The notes: a model not told the origin generated them from the letters alone. DNA of 64,000 nt from Acidobacteriaceae bacterium (GCA_025462885.1 JAOAPN010000013.1:62001-126000); one strand, 5' to 3'; positions 7,542 to 17,354 are shown, counted from the stretch's first letter. A program made the numbers and translations.

Positions 7542-9131
7542 ATGGCTGCAGCAGAATCGTCCGCACAATGGAAACCACGGGTTAACCCTTGGCTCATCGC
7601 GGCCACCGTTGCACTTGCAGCCTTCATGGAGGTGCTCGATACCTCCATCGCCAACGTCGCCCTGCCGCACATCGCCGGCGACCTCGGCGCCAGCACCGAC
7701 CAGGGAACCTGGGTCCTCACCAGCTATCTCGTCTCGAACGCCATCGTCCTGCCCGCCGGAGCCTGGGCCTCCTCCGTCATCGGACGCCGCAACTTCTTCA
7801 TCACCTGCATCATCATCTTCACCATCTCCAGCTTCCTATGCGGCATCGCTCCGACGCTTCCGATCCTGCTGTTCGCCCGCATCATCCAGGGCATCGGAGG
7901 CGGTGGTCTGCAACCCATGGCGCAAGCCATCATGGCCGACTCCTTCGACGAGAAACGCCGCGGTCAGGCCTTCGCGCTCTACGGCCTCGTCGCCGTGCTT
8001 GCGCCCTCCGTCGGCCCCACTCTCGGCGGCTGGATCACCGACAACTACTCCTGGCGCTGGATCTTCTACATCAACATCCCCGTCGGAATCCTGGCCTACA
8101 TCCTGGTCATGCGCTTCGTCGAAGATCCACCCTGGATCAAGGCCGACCGCGGTAATCTTCGCAAGCTCGACTACATCGGCCTCGGCCTGCTCACCATCGC
8201 CATGGGCGGCATGCAGATCATGCTCGACAAGGGCGAGGAGAACGACTGGTTCGCCTCCAACTTCATCCGCACCTCGGCCTTCCTCTTCGTCTCGGGAATG
8301 ATCGGCCTCATCTGGTGGGAGTGGCGTCACAAGGCCCCCATCATGAACATCAAGCTGTTCAAGTACAAAAACTTCGCCATCTGCTGCCTGCTGATGATCC
8401 TGGTCGGAGGAGTACTCAACGCCTCCACCGTCCTGCAGCCGCAGTTCATGCAATCGCTGCTCGGCTACACCGCCACCATCGCTGGAGAGGCCCTCACCGG
8501 AGGCGGCATCGCCTTGCTGATCGTCATGCCGATGGCCGGAATCGCCACCAGCAAATTCCCCGCGCGCAACCTCGCCGCCATCGGCTTCGCCTTCTTCGCC
8601 GCCGCCTTCTATATCAACTCCATCTCCATCAATCTCGGCCTCAGCTTCGGCTACAACGCCTTCCTCCGCATCATCCTCATGATCCCGATTCCCTTCTGCT
8701 TCATCGCCATCACCAACGCCGCCTACGTCGGCCTGCCGCGCGAAGCATCGAACCAGGTCTCCGGCATCATCAACTTCGTCCGCAACGTCGGCGGCAGCAT
8801 CTTCATCGCCGTCACCGGAGCCATCGTCACCAATCGCTCGCTCTACCACCAGGCGCGCCTGCAGGAGTCCATGCAGCCAGGCAGCCAGGCCTACGTGAAC
8901 ACCTTCAACGGCCTCAAGAACTTCTTTGCCAGCGGAGCAGGCGCCCCCCAGGCAGCAGAGCTCGCCCGCGCCAATATCTACCAGCAGCTCAACCAGCAAG
9001 CCGCCGCCCAGGCCTACCAGGACATCTTCCGCCTCCTCTGCTGGATGGCCTGCGGCATGGTCTTCTGCGCCTTCCTGCTAAACAAGAACCGCCCCGGCCA
9101 AGGCGCTCCAGCAGGCGAAGCCGTCCACTAA
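7542..9131 (+). CDS. DHA2-type major facilitator exporter (EmrB/QacA)
   Basis: Proton-driven multidrug exporter of the inner membrane, 529 residues, the usual length for the 14-helix DHA2 group. Helix 1 (LIAATVALAAFMEVLDTSIANVAL) carries the DTSIANVALP motif typical of EmrB, and WVLTSYLVSNAIVLP and the motif A region (SVIGRRNFF) follow. Later helices contain the GPTLGGWITD motif C-like sequence. ATG 7542 is chosen because of GCAGGGA about ten bases upstream; ATG 7515 is in frame and possible. Divergent from a TetR gene with a shared operator-like palindrome. No membrane-fusion or TolC-like partner gene is adjacent. Confidence 0.92.
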   Translation: MAAAESSAQWKPRVNPWLIAATVALAAFMEVLDTSIANVALPHIAGDLGASTDQGTWVLTSYLVSNAIVLPAGAWASSVIGRRNFFITCIIIFTISSFLCGIAPTLPILLFARIIQGIGGGGLQPMAQAIMADSFDEKRRGQAFALYGLVAVLAPSVGPTLGGWITDNYSWRWIFYINIPVGILAYILVMRFVEDPPWIKADRGNLRKLDYIGLGLLTIAMGGMQIMLDKGEENDWFASNFIRTSAFLFVSGMIGLIWWEWRHKAPIMNIKLFKYKNFAICCLLMILVGGVLNASTVLQPQFMQSLLGYTATIAGEALTGGGIALLIVMPMAGIATSKFPARNLAAIGFAFFAAAFYINSISINLGLSFGYNAFLRIILMIPIPFCFIAITNAAYVGLPREASNQVSGIINFVRNVGGSIFIAVTGAIVTNRSLYHQARLQESMQPGSQAYVNTFNGLKNFFASGAGAPQAAELARANIYQQLNQQAAAQAYQDIFRLLCWMACGMVFCAFLLNKNRPGQGAPAGEAVH

Positions 9132-9154
9132 AGCGGCGGGGAATCACTCTCACC

Positions 9155-9195
9155 ATTTGGAAGGGCATACCTTCAGGTATGCCAAACACTTTTTG
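9155..9195 (+). repeat. Solo hairpin of the composite repeat family; likely terminator
   Basis: TTTGGAAG followed by GGCATACC (9164-9171), loop TTCA, GGTATGCC (9176-9183), then AAACACTTTTT. This is the left hairpin of the composite repeat, with C-G pairs changed to T-A on both arms relative to the copies at 18369 and 47104. It follows the exporter gene and probably serves as its terminator. Confidence 0.7.
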
Positions 9196-9362
9196 ATCTG
9201 TTTCCTAAGTCCTAGTGCGCCGAGTTGCAGGCGAATCACGTTATTGCCGAAAACGCGACGTTCCAGGAGCTATGGTCGAACTAATCAACATAGGAGTATT
9301 TCCTAGGACTGATGTCGTTTGCTTATGAGATATTGGTGCCGACTCGCTTCGAGGAGGCGTGT

Positions 9363-10331
9363 ATGCGTCAATTGTGGAAACTGCCGTTTTTACTCAGCGC
9401 CTTATTATGGCTTGCTGCACATACTGGCGTTCAGACTGATTCATCTCCACACAGAGTTCAGATGGTCACCGTCGAACAAGGTGTTCAGCTTGAAGTGCTC
9501 GATTGGGGCGGATCCGGAAGGGCTCTCATTTTCTTGGCTGGTGCTGGAGATACCGCGCATCGTTTCGATGGCTTCGCGCCACAGTTCACCAATCAACATC
9601 ACGTCTACGGCATCACGAGGAGAGCCTCTGGCGCATCGAGTCGCCCCGCACCGGCAAACGGCAATTATTCGGCGGACCACCTCGGAGATGACGTACTTGC
9701 GGTAATGAAGGCACTTCAAATCGACCGTCCTGTGCTGGTTGGACATTCCATCGCGGGCCAAGAACTGAGTTCAGTCGGCAGTCGATTTCCGGAAAAAGTT
9801 TCCGGGCTTATCTATCTCGACGCCGCAACTGGCTTCGCTTTCTACGATCCGGCCCGCCCACCAATAGCCATTGAGATGAATGACATTAAGAGGCGTATCG
9901 ATGAGATCGAAGCCGGTGGGGTAGATGAACAGAAGAAGCTATTGGAGCTGGAAATCGCCGTCGCACGCTTCGAAGAGGTTCTTCATCAGAACAATGCAGA
10001 AGTAGTGAATATGCCGCCACTGCAACCTCGTTCTCCGATCAATGCGGCACTCGCTTTTGGCATGCAGAAATATACGAGCATTCCTGTTCCCAGTCTCGCC
10101 ATTTATGCCTGCCCGCACAACTGGGATCGCCTTCCAGCCGATCAATCGGGCCGTAAGGCAGCCCTGATTGCAGATGACAAAGTCCGCTGCACAGCTTGGG
10201 CCGATGCTTTCACCCACGGCGTGCCAAGCGCCCGCATTGTTCTGATCCCGAACGCCGATCACTATGTGTACCTCAGCAACGAAGCTCAGATCCACACCGA
10301 GATGAACGCGTTTCTGGCCACGATCCACTAG
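9363..10331 (+). CDS. Exported alpha/beta hydrolase
   Basis: 322 residues with an N-terminal signal (MRQLWKLPFLLSALLWLAAH). The hydrolase fold shows the oxyanion region (LIFLAGAGDTAHRFDGF), the nucleophile elbow GHSIAG with Ser129, and the catalytic His at about residue 300 (NADHYVYLS). Start 9363 is chosen for GAGGAGG at 9351-9357; an in-frame ATG at 9312 would put 17 residues ahead of the signal. The substrate cannot be read from the sequence; it may act on small esters or epoxides. Its stop codon lies within a tandem 15-bp repeat. Confidence 0.85.
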   Translation: MRQLWKLPFLLSALLWLAAHTGVQTDSSPHRVQMVTVEQGVQLEVLDWGGSGRALIFLAGAGDTAHRFDGFAPQFTNQHHVYGITRRASGASSRPAPANGNYSADHLGDDVLAVMKALQIDRPVLVGHSIAGQELSSVGSRFPEKVSGLIYLDAATGFAFYDPARPPIAIEMNDIKRRIDEIEAGGVDEQKKLLELEIAVARFEEVLHQNNAEVVNMPPLQPRSPINAALAFGMQKYTSIPVPSLAIYACPHNWDRLPADQSGRKAALIADDKVRCTAWADAFTHGVPSARIVLIPNADHYVYLSNEAQIHTEMNAFLATIH

Positions 10332-10356
10332 GACACGATCCACTAGGACACGATCC
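10319..10356. repeat. 15-bp tandem repeat spanning a stop codon
   Basis: Unit CACGATCCACTAGGA occurs at 10319-10333 and 10334-10348, then 8 bases more. The first unit contains the TAG stop of the hydrolase gene. A recent slippage duplication without effect on the protein. Confidence 0.8.
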
Positions 10357-10424
10357 AACTAAGCGATACCTAACGAACACCTAAGTCAGTACACATGTTC
10401 TTAGCGCTCGGCTAAGCATCCCTG

Positions 10425-11216
10425 CTAATTCGCCGTAGGCTTTTTAATTTGGTCGATGACCATTACATCCACCGACGCCTTCACTGGCTCAAACTTCAAA
10501 CCTAGTTGCTCCTTGATCGCTGTAAACATCGTTGGCGGCTGATCCGCATCTCCATCTGCGCTAGGCGCATCGCCATAGGAGTAGGTCAGCTTGAAATCGT
10601 ATCGGCCCGATAACCCCGTCTGGTCAACGAGCGGTCTGTCCATGAACAGTTGCTTAATGAGCAGAAAATCCGCCATCGAACTGCTCCGATAGTTTTCGCT
10701 CCTCACCCAATCATGCCCCTGCGTCCACTCCAGGGGCTGGAGTGCAGGATCAGCCGCAGCCGCCAGCTTGGGCTGGTTCTTCACGATCTGCAACGCATAC
10801 GCCGGCATCTCCCGCTTTTCTCGATGGAAGTGCAACCCGAAGCGCTCCACCAGCAGTTGACGAATCAGCTGCTGCTCCTGCGAGAGCGTTGCGTCCTGAG
10901 TCAGGTTCGTTTTGCCGCTCATATCCCAGTGGTCTTCAGAAACCCAACCGGACGCGCCCACAATTTGACGCGAATTCAGCGAGTAAGCAAATGCAATCAA
11001 TTTGAGAAGTGGCTGATCTTCCAATTCAAAGCGGTTCTTCACAAAGCTAAAGTTGTTGTGCATTACCGCAGAGGGGTGCGGCTTCACCACCGCGACTTCG
11101 ATGGAAGCATCGCCCATCGACTGCTCTGTGGCAATCGAATGCGCTGCGGCCCCCAACGCGGAGAGAACAAAAACTGCGATGACGGACAGATTCCGCCCAA
11201 GGCAATTTGTCAGCAT
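10425..11216 (-). CDS. TIGR03435 family secreted protein
   Basis: 263 residues with a signal peptide (residues about 1-28). It matches the acidobacterial TIGR03435 family along its length: IEVAVVKPHPS, LLKLIAFAYSLNSRQIVGASGW, DHWDMSGKTN, QLLVERFGLHFHREKREMPAYAL, PLVDQTGLSGRYDFKLTYS and a C-terminal FTAIKEQLGLKFEPVKASVDVMVID. The family is highly paralogous in soil Acidobacteria and has no known biochemical function. In this family it is often near BlaR1-like sensor genes, but none is present here; this one is isolated. ATG 11216 is preceded by GCGAGGTGCAGG. Confidence 0.92.
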   Translation of the reverse strand: MLTNCLGRNLSVIAVFVLSALGAAAHSIATEQSMGDASIEVAVVKPHPSAVMHNNFSFVKNRFELEDQPLLKLIAFAYSLNSRQIVGASGWVSEDHWDMSGKTNLTQDATLSQEQQLIRQLLVERFGLHFHREKREMPAYALQIVKNQPKLAAAADPALQPLEWTQGHDWVRSENYRSSSMADFLLIKQLFMDRPLVDQTGLSGRYDFKLTYSYGDAPSADGDADQPPTMFTAIKEQLGLKFEPVKASVDVMVIDQIKKPTAN

Positions 11217-11452
11217 CCTGCACCTCGCGATTCAGTCATTCGATAATAAGAGATGGTACGAGGCAAATGAATAAACGGTTCAAAACATAATGCAAGTAGT
11301 CGCGGGAATAACGTGAAGTCGGCTTATCTTGAGTAATCGCCTCCGACTCCGCATCCGGCATCCCTGCCGCGACGCGAGTTTCTCAGCCTGACGCGGGCAC
11401 CGGCGCACAGGTATTCTCTCGAAGGTCTGGCATCAATAAATGGGGCCCGTGT
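11217..11452. other. Intergenic region between divergent genes
   Basis: Holds the divergent promoters for the TIGR03435 and Gfo/Idh genes. I see no clear -35/-10 pair, operator or repeat. Confidence 0.4.
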
Positions 11453-13015
11453 ATGCTGGAGCGCGTGCCGAAGCCAAACGAAAACATCCTCCCTGTGAAC
11501 GCCTCTGAGACCGCGCCATCGCGTGTCGACCGCCGTCAATTTATCAAAATCAGTTCTCTCGCCGCCGGCGCTCTCGCGTTTGGCGCGCCTGCGATTGTGC
11601 GCGGACAGCATCTCAACAGCAAGCTGAACATCGCCTGCATCGGCATCGGCGGAAAAGGCCGCAGTGACACTGATGCCTGCGCCGGGGAGAACATCGTCGC
11701 GCTGTGCGATGTGGATTCAGGTTCCGAGGCCTACCAGACGCAGACAAAGAAATATCCAGACGGAAAGTTCTACAAGGACTTCCGCCAGATGCTCGATCAA
11801 ATGGGCAATCAGATCGATGCGGTGACAGTCTCCACGCCGGATCACATGCACGCCATCGTGGCATCGGCGGCAATGAAGAGGAACAAAGCGGTCTTCTGCC
11901 AGAAGCCGCTGACGCAAACGATCTACGAAGCGCGCTATTTACGGAAAATGGCCCACGACCGAAAGCTCGTGACGCAGATGGGCAATCAGGGCAGCGCCTC
12001 GGACGGTCTCCGCCGCGCTGTGGAGACGATTCAGGACGGTCTCATCGGACAGGTGCATGAAGTCCACGTCTGGACCAACCGCCCGGTCTGGCCACAGGCA
12101 ATGGAACGTCCCTCCGGAGAAGACCTCATCCCAGCCACCTTGGATTGGGATACCTGGGTCGGCCCGGCTCCTATGCGGCCCTACGTAGGCAACAGAAACC
12201 CAAAAGATAAATTCGGCACGTACACGACGTTCAACTGGCGCGGCTGGCAGGATTTCGGTACCGGCGCACTGGGCGACATGGCCTGCCACACCGTCAATGT
12301 GCCCTTTCGTGCTCTGGATCTCGATTACCCGACCGAGATTGAAGCAATGCCCTTCGGTAAAATGAACAAGGAATCCTATCCCGTCGGCTCCAAAATCCGC
12401 TTCGCCTTTCCCAAACGCACGGGCCGCATTCCCCTTGAGCATCCGCATCTTTTCCACCACTACAAGAAAATCGAGCACGATCCGGTGACACTCTGGTGGT
12501 ACGACGGCGGCCAGCCCGACCCCACAGCCCGTGGCGGCCACGACCTGACCAACAAGCCGCCCGTAGAACTCACTGCCGATATCATCGCGCTGCAAGGCAA
12601 GCTTCCCGACAGCGGCAGCCTGCTCGTTGGCGAGGGAGGCATGGTCTTTTCACCGGACGATTACGGGACCAATTTCTTCATCAAGCTCAAGGGCGAGAAA
12701 GAATTCGTCAACTACCTTAAGCATCCAGCCATGGCGCAATACCCGGAGCGAATCCCGCGCAACCGTCACGTCGGAAACCTCGTGCAGGCGCATGCACTCG
12801 AATGGCTCGATGCCATCAAGGCGAATAAACCGGAGATGTGCTACTCGCGCTTCGATATCGGCGCACGCCTCGTCGAGATCATGCTGCTGGGCTGCGTGTC
12901 CTTGCGCGTCGGACAGAAGATCGAGTGGGACGGACCGAAGATGGTTGCGAAAAACTGCCCTCAAGCGGCACAGTTCATCAAGCGGCAGGACCGCACCGGC
13001 TGGGCACTCTCCTGA
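11453..13015 (+). CDS. Tat-exported Gfo/Idh/MocA oxidoreductase
   Basis: 520 residues. A Tat signal at about residues 27-52 (DRRQFIKISSLAAGALAFGA) is followed by the NAD-binding Rossmann domain (LNIACIGIGGKGRSD, then IVALCDVD at about 85). The conserved KPLT motif region (VFCQKPLTQTIYEARYLRKM) is present at about 145, and the C-terminal alpha/beta domain of the family follows. Such exported members act on sugars or sugar-like compounds with tightly bound NAD; the exact substrate is unknown. Single gene, convergent with the esterase pseudogene. No strong Shine-Dalgarno is visible before 11453. Confidence 0.88.
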   Translation: MLERVPKPNENILPVNASETAPSRVDRRQFIKISSLAAGALAFGAPAIVRGQHLNSKLNIACIGIGGKGRSDTDACAGENIVALCDVDSGSEAYQTQTKKYPDGKFYKDFRQMLDQMGNQIDAVTVSTPDHMHAIVASAAMKRNKAVFCQKPLTQTIYEARYLRKMAHDRKLVTQMGNQGSASDGLRRAVETIQDGLIGQVHEVHVWTNRPVWPQAMERPSGEDLIPATLDWDTWVGPAPMRPYVGNRNPKDKFGTYTTFNWRGWQDFGTGALGDMACHTVNVPFRALDLDYPTEIEAMPFGKMNKESYPVGSKIRFAFPKRTGRIPLEHPHLFHHYKKIEHDPVTLWWYDGGQPDPTARGGHDLTNKPPVELTADIIALQGKLPDSGSLLVGEGGMVFSPDDYGTNFFIKLKGEKEFVNYLKHPAMAQYPERIPRNRHVGNLVQAHALEWLDAIKANKPEMCYSRFDIGARLVEIMLLGCVSLRVGQKIEWDGPKMVAKNCPQAAQFIKRQDRTGWALS

Positions 13016-13159
13016 TCCAGTCCTCTCAGGCACAGCCGAGCATACATTCAACCAGACAATCACGTTCGAAATCAGATGGGACAACGGGTTGCGGAATGCT
13101 CATGGTAGCCACCATGAGCTTCCGCCATGCGCGCTTTTAAGTCCGGCGGAGTCGATGAG

Positions 13160-14128
13160 TTAGTTCGCGATCATTCCTATGGTATGAAGCCAGGCTTCCA
13201 CAAGTTGCGGCCAACGGGTCGCAGGATACTTCGTTGGACGCAGACCAAAGGCATGGGCGCCTTCAGCATAAGAATGGAATTCGACCGGCACCTTGGCTTT
13301 GATCAGAGCAGCCTCGTAGCTGAGAGCATCCCAGACGCTGTCCACATTATCGTTCTCATTCTGGAGGAGAAACGTGGTCGGTGTCCCCGCGCTGATGTTC
13401 CGGGCTATATCCGGATTCAGCTCCAAAGTCCCTCGCTTGAACGCTAAATGCCCTGGGTAGAGAGCGACTGCGAAATCAGGGCGACAGCTCTCATCGTCGG
13501 CAGCATCAACACGTTCGTAAACGCGCTTATCAAAATGAACGCTCATAGCCGCAACAAGGTGACCTCCCGCGGAGAACCCGAGGACACCTATCTTCCGAGG
13601 ATCGATTCGCCACTCCGTTGCATGCAGACGAACCAGTCCCATAGCTCTTTGAGCGTCCTCCAGCGACATCGGGGAACCCGGATATGCGCCCCAGTATGGG
13701 GCGGAACGAGGATTCGGCACGCGGTACTTCAATAGAACGCATGTGATCCCTTTACTGGTCAGCCAATCACAGACCTCCGTTCCCTCAAGATCGATGGCCA
13801 AAACGGAGAACCCGCCACCCGGGAAGACCATCACGGATACACCGGTGTTCTTTCCTTGCGGGTGATAGACCGTCAAGGTGGGGATAGAAACATCCTCAAC
13901 GGAGAGCCATGGTTTACCAGCCACGAAATCCTTCGTCTCGGTAGTTAGAACCGTGTGCTCGACCTTTTTTGTTGGCCGGGCATCGGGAATGGTGGAAGGC
14001 CAGAGTGGCACCTGCACATAGCCGGGGGAGGGTTACCAAGCGGCTTGCTGACCAGCCCCCACTTGGACAAGTACAAACATCGAGAAAACACCTAGAGTAA
14101 AAGCTAGGAGCTTTATGAGCTTACGCAT
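13160..14128 (-). pseudogene. Acetylxylan-esterase-like hydrolase interrupted by a stop codon
   Basis: The catalytic domain (13160-14017, from a GTG) is an alpha/beta hydrolase: the oxyanion motif VMVFPGGGFSVLAIDLEGTE, nucleophile elbow GFSAGGH and a late EGAHAFGL His. Extending the same frame upstream gives PSPGY, a TAA at 14033-14035, and then a complete signal peptide (MRKLIKLLAFTLGVFSMFVL, ATG at 14128, AGGA before it). Without the TAA the protein would be a normal secreted esterase of this family, where a residue between W and PSPG is expected. So one nonsense codon separates export signal and enzyme. Alternatives are a reinitiated cytosolic enzyme from the GTG at 14017, stop readthrough or a sequencing error. 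Confidence 0.75.
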
Positions 14129-14222
14129 CGGGATCCTGTTGCTTCAGGTAGTGTAGATTTCACTTCCAGTGATGACTAGAAGAGCGAACAACTAGACTAC
14201 GTTGCCTTAGGGTCGCAGGCAT

Positions 14223-14435
14223 TTGCCTCGGGTCGGCGACTCAAGAGTGTCAACATGCGCTGGAGTAACAATAAGTCAGATAGCAATCTTGGCGACAGCC
14301 GCATTGGGGTTGGACATCCATTGGGTGTCTAAGACTAGGTTTTACGTGACGGCTGCTATTGCAGCTATCTTGCTATCGGCTTCTGTTGTTGCTGGAATTA
14401 AACTCAAGAGAAGCGCAAGAGAACTGCTCCCCTGA
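14223..14435 (+). CDS. Possible small membrane protein
   Basis: A 70-codon frame with no ATG: it would start at TTG 14223 or a GTG inside. It encodes two hydrophobic stretches (about residues 15-31 and 40-58) and a basic C-terminus, so a small two-helix membrane protein is conceivable. No ribosome site and no family recognised. It may be spurious. Confidence 0.2.
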   Translation: MPRVGDSRVSTCAGVTISQIAILATAALGLDIHWVSKTRFYVTAAIAAILLSASVVAGIKLKRSARELLP

Positions 14436-14478
14436 AACGGTTTCCACCAACTTCACCTCTCACTGGCGCGTACCCCAT

Positions 14479-16320
14479 TCACCTCAGCGAAGGCATATCG
14501 CTCGCTCGCTGCTGCCACCGAACCACCTGTTGCAGCGCCTGCGCCATCGTATGGATCACCACATCCGGGCGTCCGTTCCTCATCCGCTCCATCACCCGCT
14601 CTGCCTCTTCATCGCTGTTCCACAGACCCACCGCAATCCTGTTGTGCTCCAGCACCCGGCGAATCCGCTGACACGTCGCCTTCGCCTGCGAGAGCGCAAA
14701 CGGTGGCAGTGCCGAGATGAAAATCATCGTCGCCGGTTCAGCCGCCAGCCCTGCCAATACCTCCGTCGACAGCGCCCCCGCCGACATCATCACCGTCGGA
14801 TGCCCGGCCCGCTCCATCAACTGCGCCAGCATCAGCGTCGTCAGATCGTCCGCAAACTCGCTGGTCGAAACGCACACCACCGCCAGCTCCTTCCGCTCCT
14901 TCCGACGAGCCGCCCCACTGCGTATCCCGCTATCGTCCGAGACCCCTTTCGTCTCGCGATACTCCGCCAACTCCGTCACCAGCTCCCGCACGCACAGCAG
15001 CAGAAAATTCGATCGCACCTCATCCAGCAGTCCCTTGTAGCGATCCTGTTCCGCAAGACTCAGCGTAGGAATCAGCACGCAGTCGTAAAGCTCGACCAGC
15101 GATTTCTCCGTCAGGTAACGATGCACAATCGCCCGCGCCTCCTCCTGGTCCATGGCCAGTAAGCGCTCGTAAAAGTGTGCCTCCGCCGAGAGCTCCGCCT
15201 CCGAACCCAGCAGCGTATTCAGAAACGACATCTGCGGAATATATCGTCCCAGCACCACCATGCAGACCGTCAGTGGAGTCGACAGCACCAGCCCCGGCCA
15301 TCCCCACAGCAGCGCCCAGAAGATCGCCGACGCCAGCAGCGCCAGCGAAGAAATTCCCGTCCGCGAGCTGTAAAGCCAGGGCTCCACGATATTCGTCACC
15401 GCCACCTCCAGCACCAGGAACAGACCCAGCACCAGCACCGGCGGCCACCACGAAGCGCTCACCGAGATCGACACCACCAGCGGCAGCAGCAGGCCCGTCA
15501 AAGTCCCCACATACGGAACGATCCGCAGCAGCCCCGCGATCACGCCCCACAGCGTCGCATTCGGAACCCCGATCAGAAACAGCCCCGACCCGAACAGCAA
15601 CCCATAGCAGGCGTTCACCGCAAACTGCATCACCAGGTACTCACTGATCCGCGTCGCCGCATCCTGCAGCGCCTGCGTCATCAGGTTGATGTGGCCGATC
15701 CCCGCCAGTTGCAGCAGCCGGTGCCGCAGCTCCTCGCGTTTCACCAGCATGTAAATCGTGAACACCCCAACGATCCCAATCGCCCCAACTGGCCGCAGGA
15801 AGCGCATCAGAAACTCAAAGTCCGCCTCGATCTGACTCTCTCCCGGATCGACCACCCGCACCGGAAGCGCCTTCGCACTCGGTGTCGGAACTCCCGGAGT
15901 GGCTGGGCCACTGTCGGTCGTAAACTCCGACCCGATCCCCTCCACCGCACTCAGCGCCTTCTCCACCGACTGCTCCGCCGGCGAGTGCAGCGCCGCAACC
16001 TTCGCATGAAGATTCGCCTGGTACGCAGGCAGTGTCTGCGCCACATTAATCAGTTGTCGAGAGACCACATAGCCCACACCCAGCACACCCACCAGCGTAA
16101 CCGCACCCACAATCGCCACCGAAGCGACCCGCGGAATCCGCATCCGTTCCAGCCAGCCCACCGCCGGAGCCAGCAGAAACGCCAGCGTCAACGCCAGCGC
16201 CAATGGAATCAACAAAGCCTTCGCAAAGAAGAGGGTCAGGATAATGACGGCAAACCAAAGGAAGGGTTTACCCAATGGAAGCTCCACCCCTCGGCCATGC
16301 GCCATAAGGCCGTTCGCCAT
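14479..16320 (-). CDS. AI-2E family permease fused to a B12-binding-like domain
   Basis: 613 residues. The first 370 or so residues are an AI-2E/PerM family membrane protein: several helices at the N-terminus, a periplasmic insert (about 100-165), then the conserved helices (FAVNACYGLLFGSGLFLIGV, LRIVPYVGTLTGLLLPLVV, GWPGLVLSTPLTVCMVVLGR). The C-terminal 240 residues are cytoplasmic: a helical part, then a Rossmann-like segment (ELAVVCVSTSEFADDLTTLM, AGHPTVMMSAGALSTE, PATMIFISALPPF) resembling the cobalamin-binding fold but without the DxHxxG cobalamin ligand motif. GGAGG precedes the ATG. The family exports small molecules or ions; 'AI-2 export' should not be assumed. Single gene. Confidence 0.85.
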   Translation of the reverse strand: MANGLMAHGRGVELPLGKPFLWFAVIILTLFFAKALLIPLALALTLAFLLAPAVGWLERMRIPRVASVAIVGAVTLVGVLGVGYVVSRQLINVAQTLPAYQANLHAKVAALHSPAEQSVEKALSAVEGIGSEFTTDSGPATPGVPTPSAKALPVRVVDPGESQIEADFEFLMRFLRPVGAIGIVGVFTIYMLVKREELRHRLLQLAGIGHINLMTQALQDAATRISEYLVMQFAVNACYGLLFGSGLFLIGVPNATLWGVIAGLLRIVPYVGTLTGLLLPLVVSISVSASWWPPVLVLGLFLVLEVAVTNIVEPWLYSSRTGISSLALLASAIFWALLWGWPGLVLSTPLTVCMVVLGRYIPQMSFLNTLLGSEAELSAEAHFYERLLAMDQEEARAIVHRYLTEKSLVELYDCVLIPTLSLAEQDRYKGLLDEVRSNFLLLCVRELVTELAEYRETKGVSDDSGIRSGAARRKERKELAVVCVSTSEFADDLTTLMLAQLMERAGHPTVMMSAGALSTEVLAGLAAEPATMIFISALPPFALSQAKATCQRIRRVLEHNRIAVGLWNSDEEAERVMERMRNGRPDVVIHTMAQALQQVVRWQQRASDMPSLR

Positions 16321-16471
16321 AAGACCTCCAGACCTCGCACGCCCACGATCAGGGGCGAAAAATAGTCATACCCGGCCCAGGGTCCCGCATTACAGGAACT
16401 GCACCTCACCACCCTACACATCCATCCCCTGCCATACAATAAGCAAGGCACTCCAGAAGGGCAACGAAAGC

Positions 16472-17326
16472 ATGACCTGGTTCAAACGCGAAGACAACGA
16501 GATCGTCAACGACTCCGAGAAGACCGTCCGCACGGAAGGGCTCTGGGTACGCTGCCCCTCCTGCAAGCAGATCGTCTTCAAGGCGGAGATCGAAGCCAAC
16601 CTCCAGGTCTGCCCCCGCTGCGGATACCACTACCGCATCGACGCCCGCTCCCGCATCGAAAACCTGCTCGAGCCCGGCTATGAACTCGTCGACCTGGAAC
16701 TCCGCTCGACCGATCCGCTAGAGTTCACCGACCTCAAGCCTTACTCCAAACGCCTGCTCGAAGCCCAGAAGAAGACCGGCCTCAACGACGCCATCATCAA
16801 CGCCATCGGCCACATCGGCGCACAGCCCGTCGTCCTCTCCGTCATGGAGTACGCCTTCATCGGCGGCAGCATGGGCGCAGTCGTCGGCGAAACCATCGCC
16901 CGCGCCGTAGACCGCTCGCTGGCCACCCGCCACCCCCTCATCATCATCGCCGCCTCCGGTGGAGCCCGCATGATGGAAGGCATCGCATCCCTGATGCAGC
17001 TCGCCAAAATCTCCGCAGGACTAGCCCGCCTCGACGACGCCCGCATCCCCTACATCTCCATCATGACCGACCCCACCACCGGCGGAGTCACCGCCAGCTT
17101 CGCCATGCTGGGAGACCTCAACATCGCCGAACCCGGAGCCCTCATCGGCTTCGCCGGCCCCCGCGTCATCGAGCAAACCATCCGCCAGAAGCTCCCCGAA
17201 GGCTTCCAGCGCAGCGAATTCCTGCTCGAACACGGCTTCCTGGACGCCATCGTCCCCCGCAAAGACCTGAAGCCCTACCTCGCCGCAACCCTCGCCTGGA
17301 TGATCGCCCCGCCAACCAACGCCTAG
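16472..17326 (+). CDS. accD: Acetyl-CoA carboxylase carboxyltransferase subunit beta
   Basis: Carboxyl transfer from biotin to acetyl-CoA, the first committed step of fatty acid synthesis, in complex with AccA. 284 residues. The N-terminal zinc ribbon has Cys28, Cys31, Cys47 and Cys50 (RCPSCKQ ... VCPRCGYHY). The crotonase-fold core shows the family signatures GGSMGAVVGE, IIIAASGGARMMEG and MTDPTTGGVTASFAMLGD. The start at 16472 gives the normal N-terminus MTWFKRE and has AGAAGG upstream; the frame stays open to 16244 but that part is unlike the family. accA is not in the window. Cytosolic, essential housekeeping gene. Confidence 0.97.
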   Translation: MTWFKREDNEIVNDSEKTVRTEGLWVRCPSCKQIVFKAEIEANLQVCPRCGYHYRIDARSRIENLLEPGYELVDLELRSTDPLEFTDLKPYSKRLLEAQKKTGLNDAIINAIGHIGAQPVVLSVMEYAFIGGSMGAVVGETIARAVDRSLATRHPLIIIAASGGARMMEGIASLMQLAKISAGLARLDDARIPYISIMTDPTTGGVTASFAMLGDLNIAEPGALIGFAGPRVIEQTIRQKLPEGFQRSEFLLEHGFLDAIVPRKDLKPYLAATLAWMIAPPTNA

Positions 17327-17354
17327 ACGGCTGCACCCACACCCCACAAATAAT

